From the NCBI GenBank assembly GCA_963778465.1, contig CAVZUK010000003.1, positions 1,426,001 through 1,490,000 on the forward strand: DNA of 64,000 nucleotides. Direction: 5' to 3'. Below, one piece after another: positions 56,333 through 64,000 of the stretch (positions are counted from its first letter, which is position 1; the number at the start of each line of letters is the position of its first letter). Below the pieces are notes generated by a model. It ran no database searches, was not told the origin of the DNA, and saw nothing but the letters and a program-made list of their open reading frames with translations. The stretch comes from CAVZBW01 sp963778465 (GTDB lineage: Bacteria; Actinomycetota; Acidimicrobiia; Acidimicrobiales; RAAP-2). The translations under genes and the position numbers were made by a program.

Positions 56333-57202
56333 TCAGGGACCGAGGAAGCCCAGCACGAGTTGGGCCACTTCTGCGGGCCGCTCCAGGTGGAGGAAGTGGC
56401 CCGCCCCGGGCAGGATCTCGAAGCGAGAGCCCGGGCCGAGAAACGGCAGGGGATCGTCCACCGCCTCGATCGCCATGCAGCCGTCTGCGCCGCCGTGGAG
56501 GTAGAGGGTCGGGACGGGGACGCCGGCCACCGCGGCGTCCTGCTCTGCCGACAGGTCCGCGTCGTGCAGGGTCGGGTCGTAGAGGGCCCGGTAGTAGGAG
56601 ATGGCGGCCAGGGTGCGGTCGGGCGTGCCGATGGCCTCCTTGACCCTCGCCGCGTCCCATGACCCGTCGTAGGCGGGGGACCAGTCGGCCCACAGCCGGT
56701 CGATGAAGGCGAAGTCGTCGAGCGGGATGGCCATCTCCGCGAGGGGTGACTGGAAGAAGAAGGTGTACCAGCTCCGCCGGAGCTGGTCGTAGCCGAAGAA
56801 CCCGGTCGCCACCGCTGGAGGAGGGGGCACCGCGGCGGCCACCAGGCGCCTCCAGCGTCCCGGCCGGTGCGCCGCGGCCGAGTACGAGGCCAGGGCGCCC
56901 CAGTCGTGGCCGATGAGCACCGCGTCGCCCGTGCCGCCCAGCGCGTCGTGGAGGGAGTTGGCGTCCCGGGCGAGGGCACCGATCTGGTAGCGCCCGTCCG
57001 ACGGAACGCTCGTGGGGGCGTAGCCGCGCAGGAACGGTGCGACCGCCCGGAAGCCCGCTCCGGCGAGGACGGGCAGCAGGTGACGCCACGTGTGGGCGGT
57101 GTCGGGGAAGCCGTGGAGGCACAGGGCGAGGGGGCCGTCCTCAGGCCCCTCGGTGAAGCAGGCGAACTCCACTCCGTTGGCGACGACGGCCTGTGGCTCC
57201 AT
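56333..57202 (-). CDS. Alpha/beta hydrolase, epoxide hydrolase-like
   Basis: A 289-residue protein. The oxyanion motif is CLHGFPDTAHTW, the nucleophile Asp is in LIGHDWGALASYS, and the His is in LPGAGHFLHLERPAEVA. The Asp nucleophile, rather than Ser, places it with epoxide hydrolases and haloalkane dehalogenases; lid tyrosines (GYDQLRRSWYTFFF and ISYYRALYD) favour epoxide hydrolase. It diverges from the MBL-fold gene, and a TACCGT box on the minus strand lies 8 nt from its ATG, so it is probably leaderless. Confidence 0.85.
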   Translation of the reverse strand: MEPQAVVANGVEFACFTEGPEDGPLALCLHGFPDTAHTWRHLLPVLAGAGFRAVAPFLRGYAPTSVPSDGRYQIGALARDANSLHDALGGTGDAVLIGHDWGALASYSAAAHRPGRWRRLVAAAVPPPPAVATGFFGYDQLRRSWYTFFFQSPLAEMAIPLDDFAFIDRLWADWSPAYDGSWDAARVKEAIGTPDRTLAAISYYRALYDPTLHDADLSAEQDAAVAGVPVPTLYLHGGADGCMAIEAVDDPLPFLGPGSRFEILPGAGHFLHLERPAEVAQLVLGFLGP

Positions 57203-57210
57203 GGCTCGAA

Positions 57211-57216
57211 ACGGTA
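57211..57216 (-). promoter_or_regulatory. Candidate -10 box for leaderless epoxide hydrolase gene
   Basis: TACCGT on the minus strand lies 8 nt from the ATG at 57202. It is only 17 nt from the opposing box of the divergent gene. Confidence 0.4.
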
Positions 57217-57232
57217 TCTTTCTCCTCGGCGG

Positions 57233-57238
57233 TACTCT
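57233..57238 (+). promoter_or_regulatory. Candidate -10 box for leaderless MBL-fold gene
   Basis: TACTCT lies 6 nt before the GTG at 57245. The 42-nt divergent gap has room for two leaderless promoters only. Confidence 0.5.
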
Positions 57239-57244
57239 TGCCCG

Positions 57245-58096
57245 GTGGAGGTCACGTTCTACGGCGTGCGGGGCTCCTGCCCGACCTCGGGCGACGAGTA
57301 CTTCAAGGTGGGCGGCAACACGTCGTGCGTGCTGGTCAGCTCCGAGGGGGAGGACCCGCTGATCCTCGACCTCGGCACGGGCCTGCGGGCCCTGGGTGAG
57401 TCCCTGCAGCGCAAGGCCCGGTTCGAGGGGAGACCGTTGCGGGCCACGGCGCTGCTGACCCACCTGCACTTCGACCACATCCTGGGCCTTCCCTTCTTCA
57501 GCCCCTTCCGGGACCCCGGGGCCACGATGGAGGTCCACGGGCCCCGGCAGCCCGACGGGCTCTATCGCACGCTCCTCCAGGTGGTGCAGCCGCCGTTCTT
57601 CCCCATCCAGCTGACGGAATTCCGGGGGCAGATCCGGTTCCACGACACGGACGAGGGCGAGCTGGTCGTGGGGGGTGCCAAGGTCTCGGCCCGCCTGGTG
57701 CCCCACGTCGGCACGACCCTCGGGTACCGGATCGCGTGCGATGGCAGGGTGCTCGCGTACATCCCCGACCACCAGGCCCCTCCGGACCGCTTCTCGGTGG
57801 ACGACCGGGTCCTCGAGCTGTGCCGAGGTGCCGACCTGCTGATCCACGACGCGCAGTACACCGACGCGGAGTACGTCGAGTACGCCGACTGGGGGCATTC
57901 GACCTTCGCCTACGCGGTGAGGGTGGCGGCCGAGTCGGGGGCCCGGCGCCTCGTCCTCTTCCATCACGATCCGCGGCACACCGACGCCGCCATCGCGAGG
58001 TTCGTCGACATGGCCCGGCACCTGCCGGACGCCAAGGCACTGGAGGACATCTCGGTGGCACACGAAGGCTCCACGATCGACCTCGGGAGGGCTTGA
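57245..58096 (+). CDS. MBL-fold metallo-hydrolase
   Basis: A 283-residue protein of the metallo-beta-lactamase superfamily. The opening VTFYGVRGSCPTSGDEYFKVGGNTSCVLV and the metal motif LTHLHFDHILGLPFF (HxHxDH) are clear, with later ligands in YIPDHQAP, LIHDAQYTDAEY, WGHST and LFHHDPRHTD. This set resembles the cyclic-nucleotide phosphodiesterase/PhnP-like group rather than lactamases. The substrate is unknown. It is followed 5 nt later by a flavin reductase gene. Confidence 0.85.
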   Translation: MEVTFYGVRGSCPTSGDEYFKVGGNTSCVLVSSEGEDPLILDLGTGLRALGESLQRKARFEGRPLRATALLTHLHFDHILGLPFFSPFRDPGATMEVHGPRQPDGLYRTLLQVVQPPFFPIQLTEFRGQIRFHDTDEGELVVGGAKVSARLVPHVGTTLGYRIACDGRVLAYIPDHQAPPDRFSVDDRVLELCRGADLLIHDAQYTDAEYVEYADWGHSTFAYAVRVAAESGARRLVLFHHDPRHTDAAIARFVDMARHLPDAKALEDISVAHEGSTIDLGRA

Positions 58097-58101
58097 GAAG
58101 C

Positions 58102-58656
58102 GTGCCGTCTGAGCGGGTGGAACCAGGGCAGGCGGAACCGGGGCAGGTCGAGGAGCAGTTCGGAGAGCCGCCCGCCCACAGCTTCGACGAGGCACGGTTC
58201 AAGGACGTCCTCGGGCACTTCCCGACCGGCGTGACGATCGTGACGGCCCTCGAGGAGGGGGTGCCCGTCGGCTTCACTTGCCAGACCTTCAGCTCGCTCT
58301 CGCTCGAGCCGCCGATGGTGGCGCTGGCGCCGGCCAAGAGCTCCACCAGCTGGCCGCGTATCGCCAGAGCAGGTGCGTTCTGCGTCAACATCCTGGGCAG
58401 CGACCAAGAGGAGCTCTGCCGGAGCTTCGCCGTGTCCGGCGGCGACAAGTTCCGGGGCGTCGCGTGGCGCGAGGGGACGCTCGGGACGCCGGTCATCGAC
58501 GGCGTCCTCGCCTGGGTGGAGTGCCGGCTCGACACGATCCACGACGCCGGGGACCACGAGCTCGTGACGGGGTCCGTCGTGGCGATGAGCGCCCGCTCCG
58601 GGGACCCCCTCGTCTACTACCGGTCGAGCTTCGGCCGGTTCGAGGCGTTAGCCTAA
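58102..58656 (+). CDS. Flavin reductase family protein (DIM6/NTAB type)
   Basis: A 184-residue protein with a split-barrel FMN-binding fold. FKDVLGHFPTGVTIVTALEEGVPVGFTCQTFSSLSLEPPMVALAPAKSSTSW is the family signature, followed by FCVNILGSDQEELCRSFA and HELVTGSVVAMSARSGDPLVYYRSSFG. It would supply reduced flavin to a two-component monooxygenase; none is adjacent. The N-terminal 25 residues are Glu/Pro-rich with a short repeat. GGAGGG precedes the GTG at 58102. Confidence 0.85.
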   Translation: MPSERVEPGQAEPGQVEEQFGEPPAHSFDEARFKDVLGHFPTGVTIVTALEEGVPVGFTCQTFSSLSLEPPMVALAPAKSSTSWPRIARAGAFCVNILGSDQEELCRSFAVSGGDKFRGVAWREGTLGTPVIDGVLAWVECRLDTIHDAGDHELVTGSVVAMSARSGDPLVYYRSSFGRFEALA

Positions 58657-58657
58657 A

Positions 58658-58714
58658 CCTCAGGTAGAGATCGAGTCTGAGCTGGGCTTTTGTGCCCTGA
58701 GGACCCTCGATCTC
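58658..58714 (+). promoter_or_regulatory. Structured element after the flavin reductase gene
   Basis: Two interleaved inverted repeats are present: CCTCAGG (58658-58664) with CCTGAGG (58696-58702), and GAGATCGAG (58667-58675) with CTCGATCTC (58706-58714). Because the order is A-B-A'-B', they are mutually exclusive or form a pseudoknot. An inner GGGC-TTTTGT-GCCC hairpin lies between. It may be a terminator, a regulatory RNA, or both. Confidence 0.5.
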
Positions 58715-58793
58715 CCCCTCCCCTCGACCCATCCTCCAGCTCGAGCAGAGAGCGATCTCGAGCGATTCGAGCCGCACGGGGTAGGGCAGGCGG

Positions 58794-58799
58794 TAGGGT
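58794..58799 (+). promoter_or_regulatory. Candidate -10 box for leaderless RmlC-like gene
   Basis: TAGGGT lies 8 nt before the GTG at 58808, and no Shine-Dalgarno sequence is present. Confidence 0.4.
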
Positions 58800-58807
58800 C
58801 GGCCCCC

Positions 58808-59359
58808 GTGCCGGCCATCGACCCTGTTCAGACGATCGCCGACGTCGTCGTCGTCACCCCGGAGGCACACCGGGACGGGCGTGGACGTTTCGTCGAGAGC
58901 TACCGGCGATCGTGGCTGGGTCTCGGGCGCGAGATGGTCCAGGCCAACCGGGCGGAGCGCTGCGCGGGCTCCCTGGTCGGCCTTCACTACCACCTTCACC
59001 AGGCGGATTACTGGTACGTCCTGCGTGGGAGGGCCCGCGTCGTGCTCCACGACCTCCGGATCGGCTCTCCCACCGACGGCGGCACCTACGTGCACGACCT
59101 CGACGGGGACGTGGACCGTGGCCTCTTCATCCCGCCCGGCGTGGCACACGGATTCGCCGCGCTCACCGACGTGTTGCTGATGTACCTCGTGGACGGCTAC
59201 TACAACCCGGCCGACGAGCTGGGCCTGGCCTGGGACGATCCCCTCGTCGCGGCCGACTGGGGGATCGACGAGCCCGTGATGTCCGAGAGGGACCGGGCCA
59301 ACCCCCGACGGGACGAGATACCGTCCGACCTCCGTCCACGTCAGGGGTTGCGCACCTAG
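58808..59359 (+). CDS. dTDP-4-dehydrorhamnose 3,5-epimerase-like cupin protein
   Basis: A 183-residue cupin of the RmlC family. RDGRGRFVESYRRSW is the typical N-terminal substrate loop; GLHYHLHQADYWYVLRGRARVVLHDLRIGSP contains the catalytic His region, and LFIPPGVAHGFAALTDVLLMYLVDGYYNPADELGLAWDDP completes the signature. It would epimerise a dTDP-4-keto sugar, but rmlABD genes are absent here, so the sugar is unknown. Confidence 0.85.
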   Translation: MPAIDPVQTIADVVVVTPEAHRDGRGRFVESYRRSWLGLGREMVQANRAERCAGSLVGLHYHLHQADYWYVLRGRARVVLHDLRIGSPTDGGTYVHDLDGDVDRGLFIPPGVAHGFAALTDVLLMYLVDGYYNPADELGLAWDDPLVAADWGIDEPVMSERDRANPRRDEIPSDLRPRQGLRT

Positions 59360-59432
59360 TCAGGGGCTATGCACCTGAGCTCGCCCGGCCACGCGTTTTC
59401 GCCGGCCGAGCGGAGTGCCCCGGCCGAAAGGC

Positions 59433-60032
59433 TCAGACGACCGCCGGAATTCCGTGGAGCAGCGCAGCGATGCCGTTCCGCATGATCTGACGGCCCGCCC
59501 GAACGCTCGTGTTGTTGTCGCGCAGGTGCTCCCATGCCGACCACGTGCTCAACAGATCGAGGGCGGCGACCAGCTGACGTCGGGTGGCCCCGTCGGCCTT
59601 GCTGAGCTCGCGGCCGAAGACCCGTCCCAACTCGTCGCGGGCGTCCTTTTCGAGCTTGACCCGGTACTTTCTCAGCTCGTCGGAAGAGGGCTCGACGAGC
59701 CTTGCGGCCCGGATGAACGCTCTCAGCTCCTCCAAGATCGCGCTGCGTACCGCCACGAAGCGGTCGACACGCTCGTCGAGCGGTAGGCCCGGATCGATGG
59801 GCTCCCGGAGCTCCTCCGCATTCTTGCGGGCCCGGTCGGCCGCCTCCGTAAACAAGCCCTCGACGTCATTGAAGTGCTGGTAGACCGACCGAACCGATAC
59901 TCCGGCCCGGTCGGCTATTCGTTGAGCTGTCGGGCTCAGATCGCCCTCACCGACCAGCTCGAGCAACGAGTCGATGATGGCGGCGCGGGTGCGCATTCCT
60001 CTGGCGCGACGGCCATCCATCTTGTTTGCCAT
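59433..60032 (-). CDS. TetR/AcrR family transcriptional regulator
   Basis: A 199-residue repressor. The N-terminal HTH is RAAIIDSLLELVGEGDLSPTAQRIADRAGVSVRSVYQHFNDVEGLFTEA (about residues 15-62), followed by a mainly helical ligand domain of unknown specificity. The ATG at 60032 was chosen; an ATG four codons later also fits. The 324-nt upstream region holds a palindrome that may be its operator. Confidence 0.88.
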   Translation of the reverse strand: MANKMDGRRARGMRTRAAIIDSLLELVGEGDLSPTAQRIADRAGVSVRSVYQHFNDVEGLFTEAADRARKNAEELREPIDPGLPLDERVDRFVAVRSAILEELRAFIRAARLVEPSSDELRKYRVKLEKDARDELGRVFGRELSKADGATRRQLVAALDLLSTWSAWEHLRDNNTSVRAGRQIMRNGIAALLHGIPAVV

Positions 60033-60356
60033 GTTCAACAGTCCTGTCCTCCCAAAGGGTGTTCCCCCATTGCTATTTCCCGAATGTCGACGATACCGGT
60101 TGTCGGCGGAAGGATTGCGCAATGTGTCCATCCGATATGGAGATGAGGTGTGCATACATCGGCCAATACCCCCGAAAGTGCTTGGACGCACGAATCGATG
60201 GTCGTCGGAGTGTTGTCTCCTGGCCCTGGCAAAGTGCGATCAGTCGCTTCTTTTCTCCGCCGCGTGTCGACGTGCGGCGTGGTGACCGGGGCTTAAGGCG
60301 CTGCCTCGCGACTGCGCACGACGGGCGCGCCGCACGGGTGCGCTCCGTACTGTTGA
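60033..60356. other. Intergenic region between the TetR gene and the RodZ-C-like gene
   Basis: A 324-nt gap with lower GC than its surroundings and no convincing ORF. It contains the palindrome at 60114-60123 and a TACTGT box at 60348-60353 just before the plus-strand gene. A GGGAGG sequence on the minus strand about 15 nt before the TetR ATG is too far for an ideal ribosome site. Confidence 0.5.
60114..60123. promoter_or_regulatory. Palindrome ATTGCGCAAT, candidate TetR operator
   Basis: A perfect 10-bp palindrome 82 nt upstream of the TetR start. TetR regulators often bind palindromes near their own gene. No second copy was noticed, so this is tentative. Confidence 0.35.
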
Positions 60357-61718
60357 ATGGTGACGATGGTCGCGCTGATCGCTTTGATCGTCGTGGTCGT
60401 GGCCTTGTTGTTGGCCGCCTGGGGCTTGCGCCGGCGCAGCGCCGAGGATGTGCACTCCGTGGAGGGCTACCGGCACGCTCTCGACACGCTGGACGACATG
60501 CGCCGCGGCGCCCGGAGCTCGGTTCGGGTGCTCCCTCCCCACTCGGACGCTCCCGAGGACGAGCGCGAGGCCGACCGCGTCGGTGCCGAGGAGGACGACC
60601 CTGGCCCGCCCGGGCGGGTCTGGGCCTCGTACCGGGAGGGGGACGAAGCGCCCCAGGAGGGACACGAGCCACTCCATCGAGAGCCCGTGCGCCAGGACCC
60701 CATCCCGTGGGAGTCGCTCCAACCTGGGCGGGAGTACGACGAGCCCCTCGTGGCACGCCCGGCGCACGCCTCCTCGACTGGGTCTGACACAGGGACGGCG
60801 GCGCAGCAAGCGGGCTCCGAGCCCGGGCGCGCCCGCCACGAGATGGCGAGCCCGCCCGCGGCGGCCCAGAGCGAGTCGGCCCGCGCGTCGATCGTCCGGA
60901 TCAGCGAACCGGGCACGGGGTCCGAGGGGGAGCGGAGCGAGCCAGGGAGGGACCCGAGCTCGACACCCGAGGGGCCGATCAGGATCGACCCGGACGGCGG
61001 GAACGAGGCGGGGCTCGGATTCCACCCCTCGGGGCCCGAGCGCAACAACGGCGGGTCACGCCTCGTCTTCGACGACATGCGCGGCGCTCGTGGCAGCGGA
61101 CCTCCTCCTGTCGACCAGGACCTCGTGCCGCCGTCGCGGCGCGACCGGGCAGTGTCGCGGATGAACCATCGTCCGAGGCGACCGATCATCCCGATCGCCG
61201 CGATCGTCGTCGCGGGGCTGGCGGTGGTGGCCGTCATCGTCTACGCCGTCACGTCATCCGGGTCGCCGTCGGGCTCCCACAACGCGTCGGGGAACCAACA
61301 CTCCCCGAGCACCCAGCACACCGCCACCACGCAGGGCACGTCGACCACGGCGCACTCGGGCACCGGGTCCCACAGCTCGCACACCTCGACGACGCCGACG
61401 ACGGCCCCGAAGAGCCTGGTGACGGTGTCCGGCACGCCGTCGGCGGGCACCTACTCGGTGCCGGGGCCGACCTACACCGTGACCCTGACCGTCACCTCCG
61501 GGGAGTGTTGGGTGCAGGCAACGTCCCAGGACACCGGATCAGCCCTGTTCACCGGCCTCATCGCTCCCGGTACGCCCCAGGTGCTGCAGGCGAGCGGCGT
61601 GACCGTGCTCGACATCGGGGCCCCGCACTCGCTCCAGGTCTCGGTCAACGGCGTCCCGGCCACCTACCCGGCCGGGTTCCTGACCCCCTTCAACATGACG
61701 CTCCAGCCCACCGCCTGA
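60357..61718 (+). CDS. Membrane protein with C-terminal RodZ-like (DUF4115) domain
   Basis: A 453-residue protein. A hydrophobic N-terminal helix (VALIALIVVVVALLLAAWGL) is followed by about 245 residues of charged, Pro/Glu-rich, probably disordered sequence, a second helix (IIPIAAIVVAGLAVVAVIVYAV, about residues 275-297), a Ser/Thr/His-rich stretch, and a C-terminal beta domain with GECWVQATSQDTGSALFTGLI and SLQVSVNGVPATYPAG, as in the extracytoplasmic part of the cell-shape protein RodZ. The usual N-terminal HTH is absent. The start may be ATG 60357 or GTG 60360; TACTGT lies immediately upstream. Confidence 0.75.
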   Translation: MVTMVALIALIVVVVALLLAAWGLRRRSAEDVHSVEGYRHALDTLDDMRRGARSSVRVLPPHSDAPEDEREADRVGAEEDDPGPPGRVWASYREGDEAPQEGHEPLHREPVRQDPIPWESLQPGREYDEPLVARPAHASSTGSDTGTAAQQAGSEPGRARHEMASPPAAAQSESARASIVRISEPGTGSEGERSEPGRDPSSTPEGPIRIDPDGGNEAGLGFHPSGPERNNGGSRLVFDDMRGARGSGPPPVDQDLVPPSRRDRAVSRMNHRPRRPIIPIAAIVVAGLAVVAVIVYAVTSSGSPSGSHNASGNQHSPSTQHTATTQGTSTTAHSGTGSHSSHTSTTPTTAPKSLVTVSGTPSAGTYSVPGPTYTVTLTVTSGECWVQATSQDTGSALFTGLIAPGTPQVLQASGVTVLDIGAPHSLQVSVNGVPATYPAGFLTPFNMTLQPTA

Positions 61719-61728
61719 GCGGGGGCGG

Positions 61729-63969
61729 CTAGCTCGTCGCCGCCCCGTCTGACGATCCCGCCAGGCCCAGCGCGTCGAGGACGAAGGCGAGCACGAAGGC
61801 CTCGTCTCGCCAGGCGTCGTAGCGGCCGGAGGGCCCGCCGTGGCCCGCTCCCATCTCGACATGGAGGAGCGCCCGGTTGGCCGGGTTGGCGGCCCGCAGA
61901 CGGGCCACCCACTTGGCTGGCTCCCAGTAGCCGACCCTGGGGTCCTCCAGGCCGGTCGTCGCGAGGATGTCGGGATAGCGCAAGGGCCGGCCGTCGGCGT
62001 CCGCACCCCGCACGTTGTCGTACGGCGAGTACGCCTTCATGGCGGCGTAGACCTCGGGATCGGCCCCCGGGTTCCCCCACTCCTCCCACTCGATGACGCT
62101 CAGCGGGAGGCTGTCGTCGAGGATGGTCGTGAGTGCGTCGACGAAGGGCACCTCGGCGACCAGCGCTCGGAAGAGCTCGGGGGCCCGGTTGGCCACCGCG
62201 CCGATGAGCAGACCGCCCGCCGAGGCTCCCCGCCCGGCGAGTGACCGGGGCGCCGTGAAGCCGCGTTCGACGAGCAGGCCGGCGCAAGCGATGAAGTCGT
62301 CGAAGGTATGGGCCTTGGCTCCCACCTTGCCGTCCTCGTACCAACGGCGGCCCAGCTCGCCGCCCCCGCGGACGTGCGCGATGGCAAACACGAATCCCCG
62401 GTCGAGCAGGCTCAGGCGGAGGGAGGAGAAGACGGGGTCGATCGAGTGCTCGTAGGCCCCGTAGCCGTACAGGAGGCAGGGGGCGGGTGCGCTCGGCGGC
62501 GTGCCCGGCGGCGCCCCGGGGTCGGGCAGGAGGTCGATGCGGTGGACGACCGACATGGGCACCTCGGTGCCGTCCGCGGATCGGGCCCAGAGGCGGAAGG
62601 TGCGGTAGCGCGAGGCGTCGAAGTCCCCGAGGACCGGCTGTCGCTTGCGCACCGCCGACCGGCGCGAGGCCAGTTCCACGTCGAGGGTCGTCCTCGGGGT
62701 GACCAGGGACGACTGCTCGTAGCGGAATTGCTCGGTCGCGAACTCGAGGTTGGAGCCGGGCCAGGTGCTGGCGGGCGACTCGGGCTCCGGCACGAGCCAG
62801 CTGGCGTCGAGGACGTCCAGGTCCTGGCTCCCCTCGCCGAGGTCGGGGAAGGGTGCCACCCGGAGCCTGGGTTCGGCCTCCAGCCGCTCGCCGAGGACGA
62901 GCCAGGATTCGAGCACGTCGACGCCCTCGAGCCGCACCCCGGGCCGGTGGGGGACGAGCTCCCTCCAATTGGGGCGGTCGGGCCGGTCCGCGGGGGCCAC
63001 CACCAGCCGGAAGTCCTGGGCGTCGTCGTTGGTGAGGATGACGAACCAGCCGCCGCCGCCGTCGACCCCCTCGGTCCCGTCCCCCCCGCCCGCTCCCGGA
63101 TGGTGCTCGACGCGGTACTCGACGCCCTGGCGCCTCGGTACGACCAGCCTGGGCGGGCGCTCGGGCTGGCCGGCAGGGACCACCCGGGTCTCGCTCGTGA
63201 TGGAGCTCTCGGCCTCGATCACCAGGTAGGCGCCGTCGCGGCCCCGGTGGACCCCGAGGTGGAACCGCTCGTCGGGCTCGTGCAGCACGAGGACGTCGGA
63301 GGCCGGGTCGGTGCCGACCGCGTGGCGCCAGACCTCGAAGGGACGCATGGCATCGTCGACGCGCGTGTAGAGGAATGTGCGGTTGTCGTTCGCCCATCCG
63401 CCGCCGTAGGACACGCCGGGGACCGTCTCGGGCGACTCCTCCCAGTCCAGGCCCGACCCCGGGCGCTCGTCGATCCTCCTGAAGCGCAGCCCGAAGCGCT
63501 CGTTGCCGCTCCGGTCCGCCCCGTAGGCCAGCCACCGATGGTCCGGGCTCGGGACCAGGGTGCCGACGGCGAGGTAGGAGCCGTCGCCGGCCAGGGTGTT
63601 CTCGTCCAAGATGACCTGCTCGTCCGCGTGGGTCGTCGTGACGTCGGGGGGTTCGGCGTCGGGCGGTGCGGGGCACCGGCAGTGGACGGGATAGTCGCTG
63701 CCGGTCCGGGTCCGGTGGTAGTACCACCAGGGCCCGAGGCGGGCCGGCGTGGAGACGTCGGTCTCCTCGATGCGCCCGACGATCTCGGTGAAGAGCTCCT
63801 CCCGGAGCCCGGCCAGTCGCCCGAGGACCGCCTCCGTGTAGTCGTTCTCGGCCCGGAGGTGGGCCAGCACCTCGGGGTCGCGGTGGCGGAGCCAGAACCA
63901 CTCGTCGACGCGGACGTCCCCATGGGTCGTGAGCTCCGTCGGGCGGCGCTCCGGATCGGGAGGTTCCAT
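61729..63969 (-). CDS. S9 family peptidase, oligopeptidase B-like
   Basis: A 746-residue prolyl-oligopeptidase family protein. The N-terminus VDEWFWLRHRDPEVLAHLRAENDY is the family opening, a seven-bladed beta propeller fills about residues 70-400, and the hydrolase domain carries the nucleophile in GRGASAGGLLIGAVANRAPELF (Ser), Asp in TTGLEDPRVGYWEPAKWV, and His in MGAGHGGPSGRY. HVRGGGELGRRWYEDGK is typical of PtrB. It cleaves short peptides, often after basic residues. The 5' end lies 31 nt inside the window edge, with a direct repeat of AATCCTGAC upstream. Confidence 0.92.
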   Translation of the reverse strand: MEPPDPERRPTELTTHGDVRVDEWFWLRHRDPEVLAHLRAENDYTEAVLGRLAGLREELFTEIVGRIEETDVSTPARLGPWWYYHRTRTGSDYPVHCRCPAPPDAEPPDVTTTHADEQVILDENTLAGDGSYLAVGTLVPSPDHRWLAYGADRSGNERFGLRFRRIDERPGSGLDWEESPETVPGVSYGGGWANDNRTFLYTRVDDAMRPFEVWRHAVGTDPASDVLVLHEPDERFHLGVHRGRDGAYLVIEAESSITSETRVVPAGQPERPPRLVVPRRQGVEYRVEHHPGAGGGDGTEGVDGGGGWFVILTNDDAQDFRLVVAPADRPDRPNWRELVPHRPGVRLEGVDVLESWLVLGERLEAEPRLRVAPFPDLGEGSQDLDVLDASWLVPEPESPASTWPGSNLEFATEQFRYEQSSLVTPRTTLDVELASRRSAVRKRQPVLGDFDASRYRTFRLWARSADGTEVPMSVVHRIDLLPDPGAPPGTPPSAPAPCLLYGYGAYEHSIDPVFSSLRLSLLDRGFVFAIAHVRGGGELGRRWYEDGKVGAKAHTFDDFIACAGLLVERGFTAPRSLAGRGASAGGLLIGAVANRAPELFRALVAEVPFVDALTTILDDSLPLSVIEWEEWGNPGADPEVYAAMKAYSPYDNVRGADADGRPLRYPDILATTGLEDPRVGYWEPAKWVARLRAANPANRALLHVEMGAGHGGPSGRYDAWRDEAFVLAFVLDALGLAGSSDGAATS

Positions 63970-64000
63970 GGGGGAATCCTGACAACAATCCTGACCGCAA

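Noticed and set aside
1..64000. tRNA, rRNA, tmRNA or RNase P RNA genes
   Set aside because: No matching conserved sequence was recognised by eye on either strand; a covariance-model scan would be needed to be certain.

Overview
The window is 64 kb of very GC-rich, gene-dense chromosomal DNA from an actinobacterium. The inference rests on a PASTA-domain Ser/Thr kinase, an ECF sigma factor paired with an RskA-type anti-sigma factor, many GTG and TTG starts, frequent ATGA overlaps, and many genes whose only upstream signal is a TANNNT box 6-8 nt before the start codon (leaderless expression). The many acyl-CoA and lipid genes would suit a free-living soil or aquatic lineage such as Acidimicrobiia, but this is not proven. 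No rRNA, tRNA, CRISPR array or prophage was seen. The only mobile element is a broken TnpB-type gene near 53-54 kb.

Layout. 1-12.2 kb: a truncated amidohydrolase, a glutamine-amidotransferase-like hydrolase, an acyl-CoA ligase, a small ABM-fold protein on the minus strand, then aldehyde dehydrogenase, cysteine desulfurase, mnmA and ligA in close succession, followed by the PASTA kinase. 12.2-17.9 kb: an SDR, an SCP2 protein, a carboxylesterase and gatCAB. 17.9-40.9 kb: a branched-chain amino acid and serine supercluster with ilvD, ilvB-ilvN-ilvC, serC, an aspC-like aminotransferase, serA, leuA, greA-leuC-leuD on the minus strand, and leuB-ilvE-cimA. It is interrupted by a sigK/rskA-like pair with a divergent diiron protein, and by adenine deaminase. 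40.9-52.8 kb: CoA and lipid metabolism (thiolase, thioesterase, acyl-CoA synthetase, SDR, CoA-ester lyase, acyl-CoA dehydrogenase), with an Lgt-like protein and an NlpC/P60 cell-wall hydrolase. 52.8-64 kb: a methyltransferase, the TnpB remnant, a DUF6941-like protein, MaoC dehydratase, mutY, an epoxide-hydrolase-like protein, an MBL-fold hydrolase, flavin reductase, an RmlC-like epimerase, a TetR regulator, a RodZ-C-like membrane protein and an S9 peptidase.

Regulation is the richest part. Three leader-peptide attenuators (ahead of ilvB, leuA and leuB) share one plan: a promoter with an 18-nt spacer, a 11-16 residue leader peptide starting 8-10 nt after the -10 box, a hairpin starting at or just after the leader stop, a terminator hairpin with a T-rich tract, and then a common TTTCATTTCC-like sequence. 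A divergent pair of TCATCC-N16-[CA]CGAAC promoters lies between the ECF sigma gene and the diiron gene and fits autoregulation by a SigK-type factor. Four tiny ORFs end on the start codon of the next gene and could relay ribosomes.

Three genes (leuC, an acyl-CoA dehydrogenase and the transposase) are interrupted by a frame change in the same direction. For leuC, an essential step of leucine synthesis, a sequence error is the first explanation to test.
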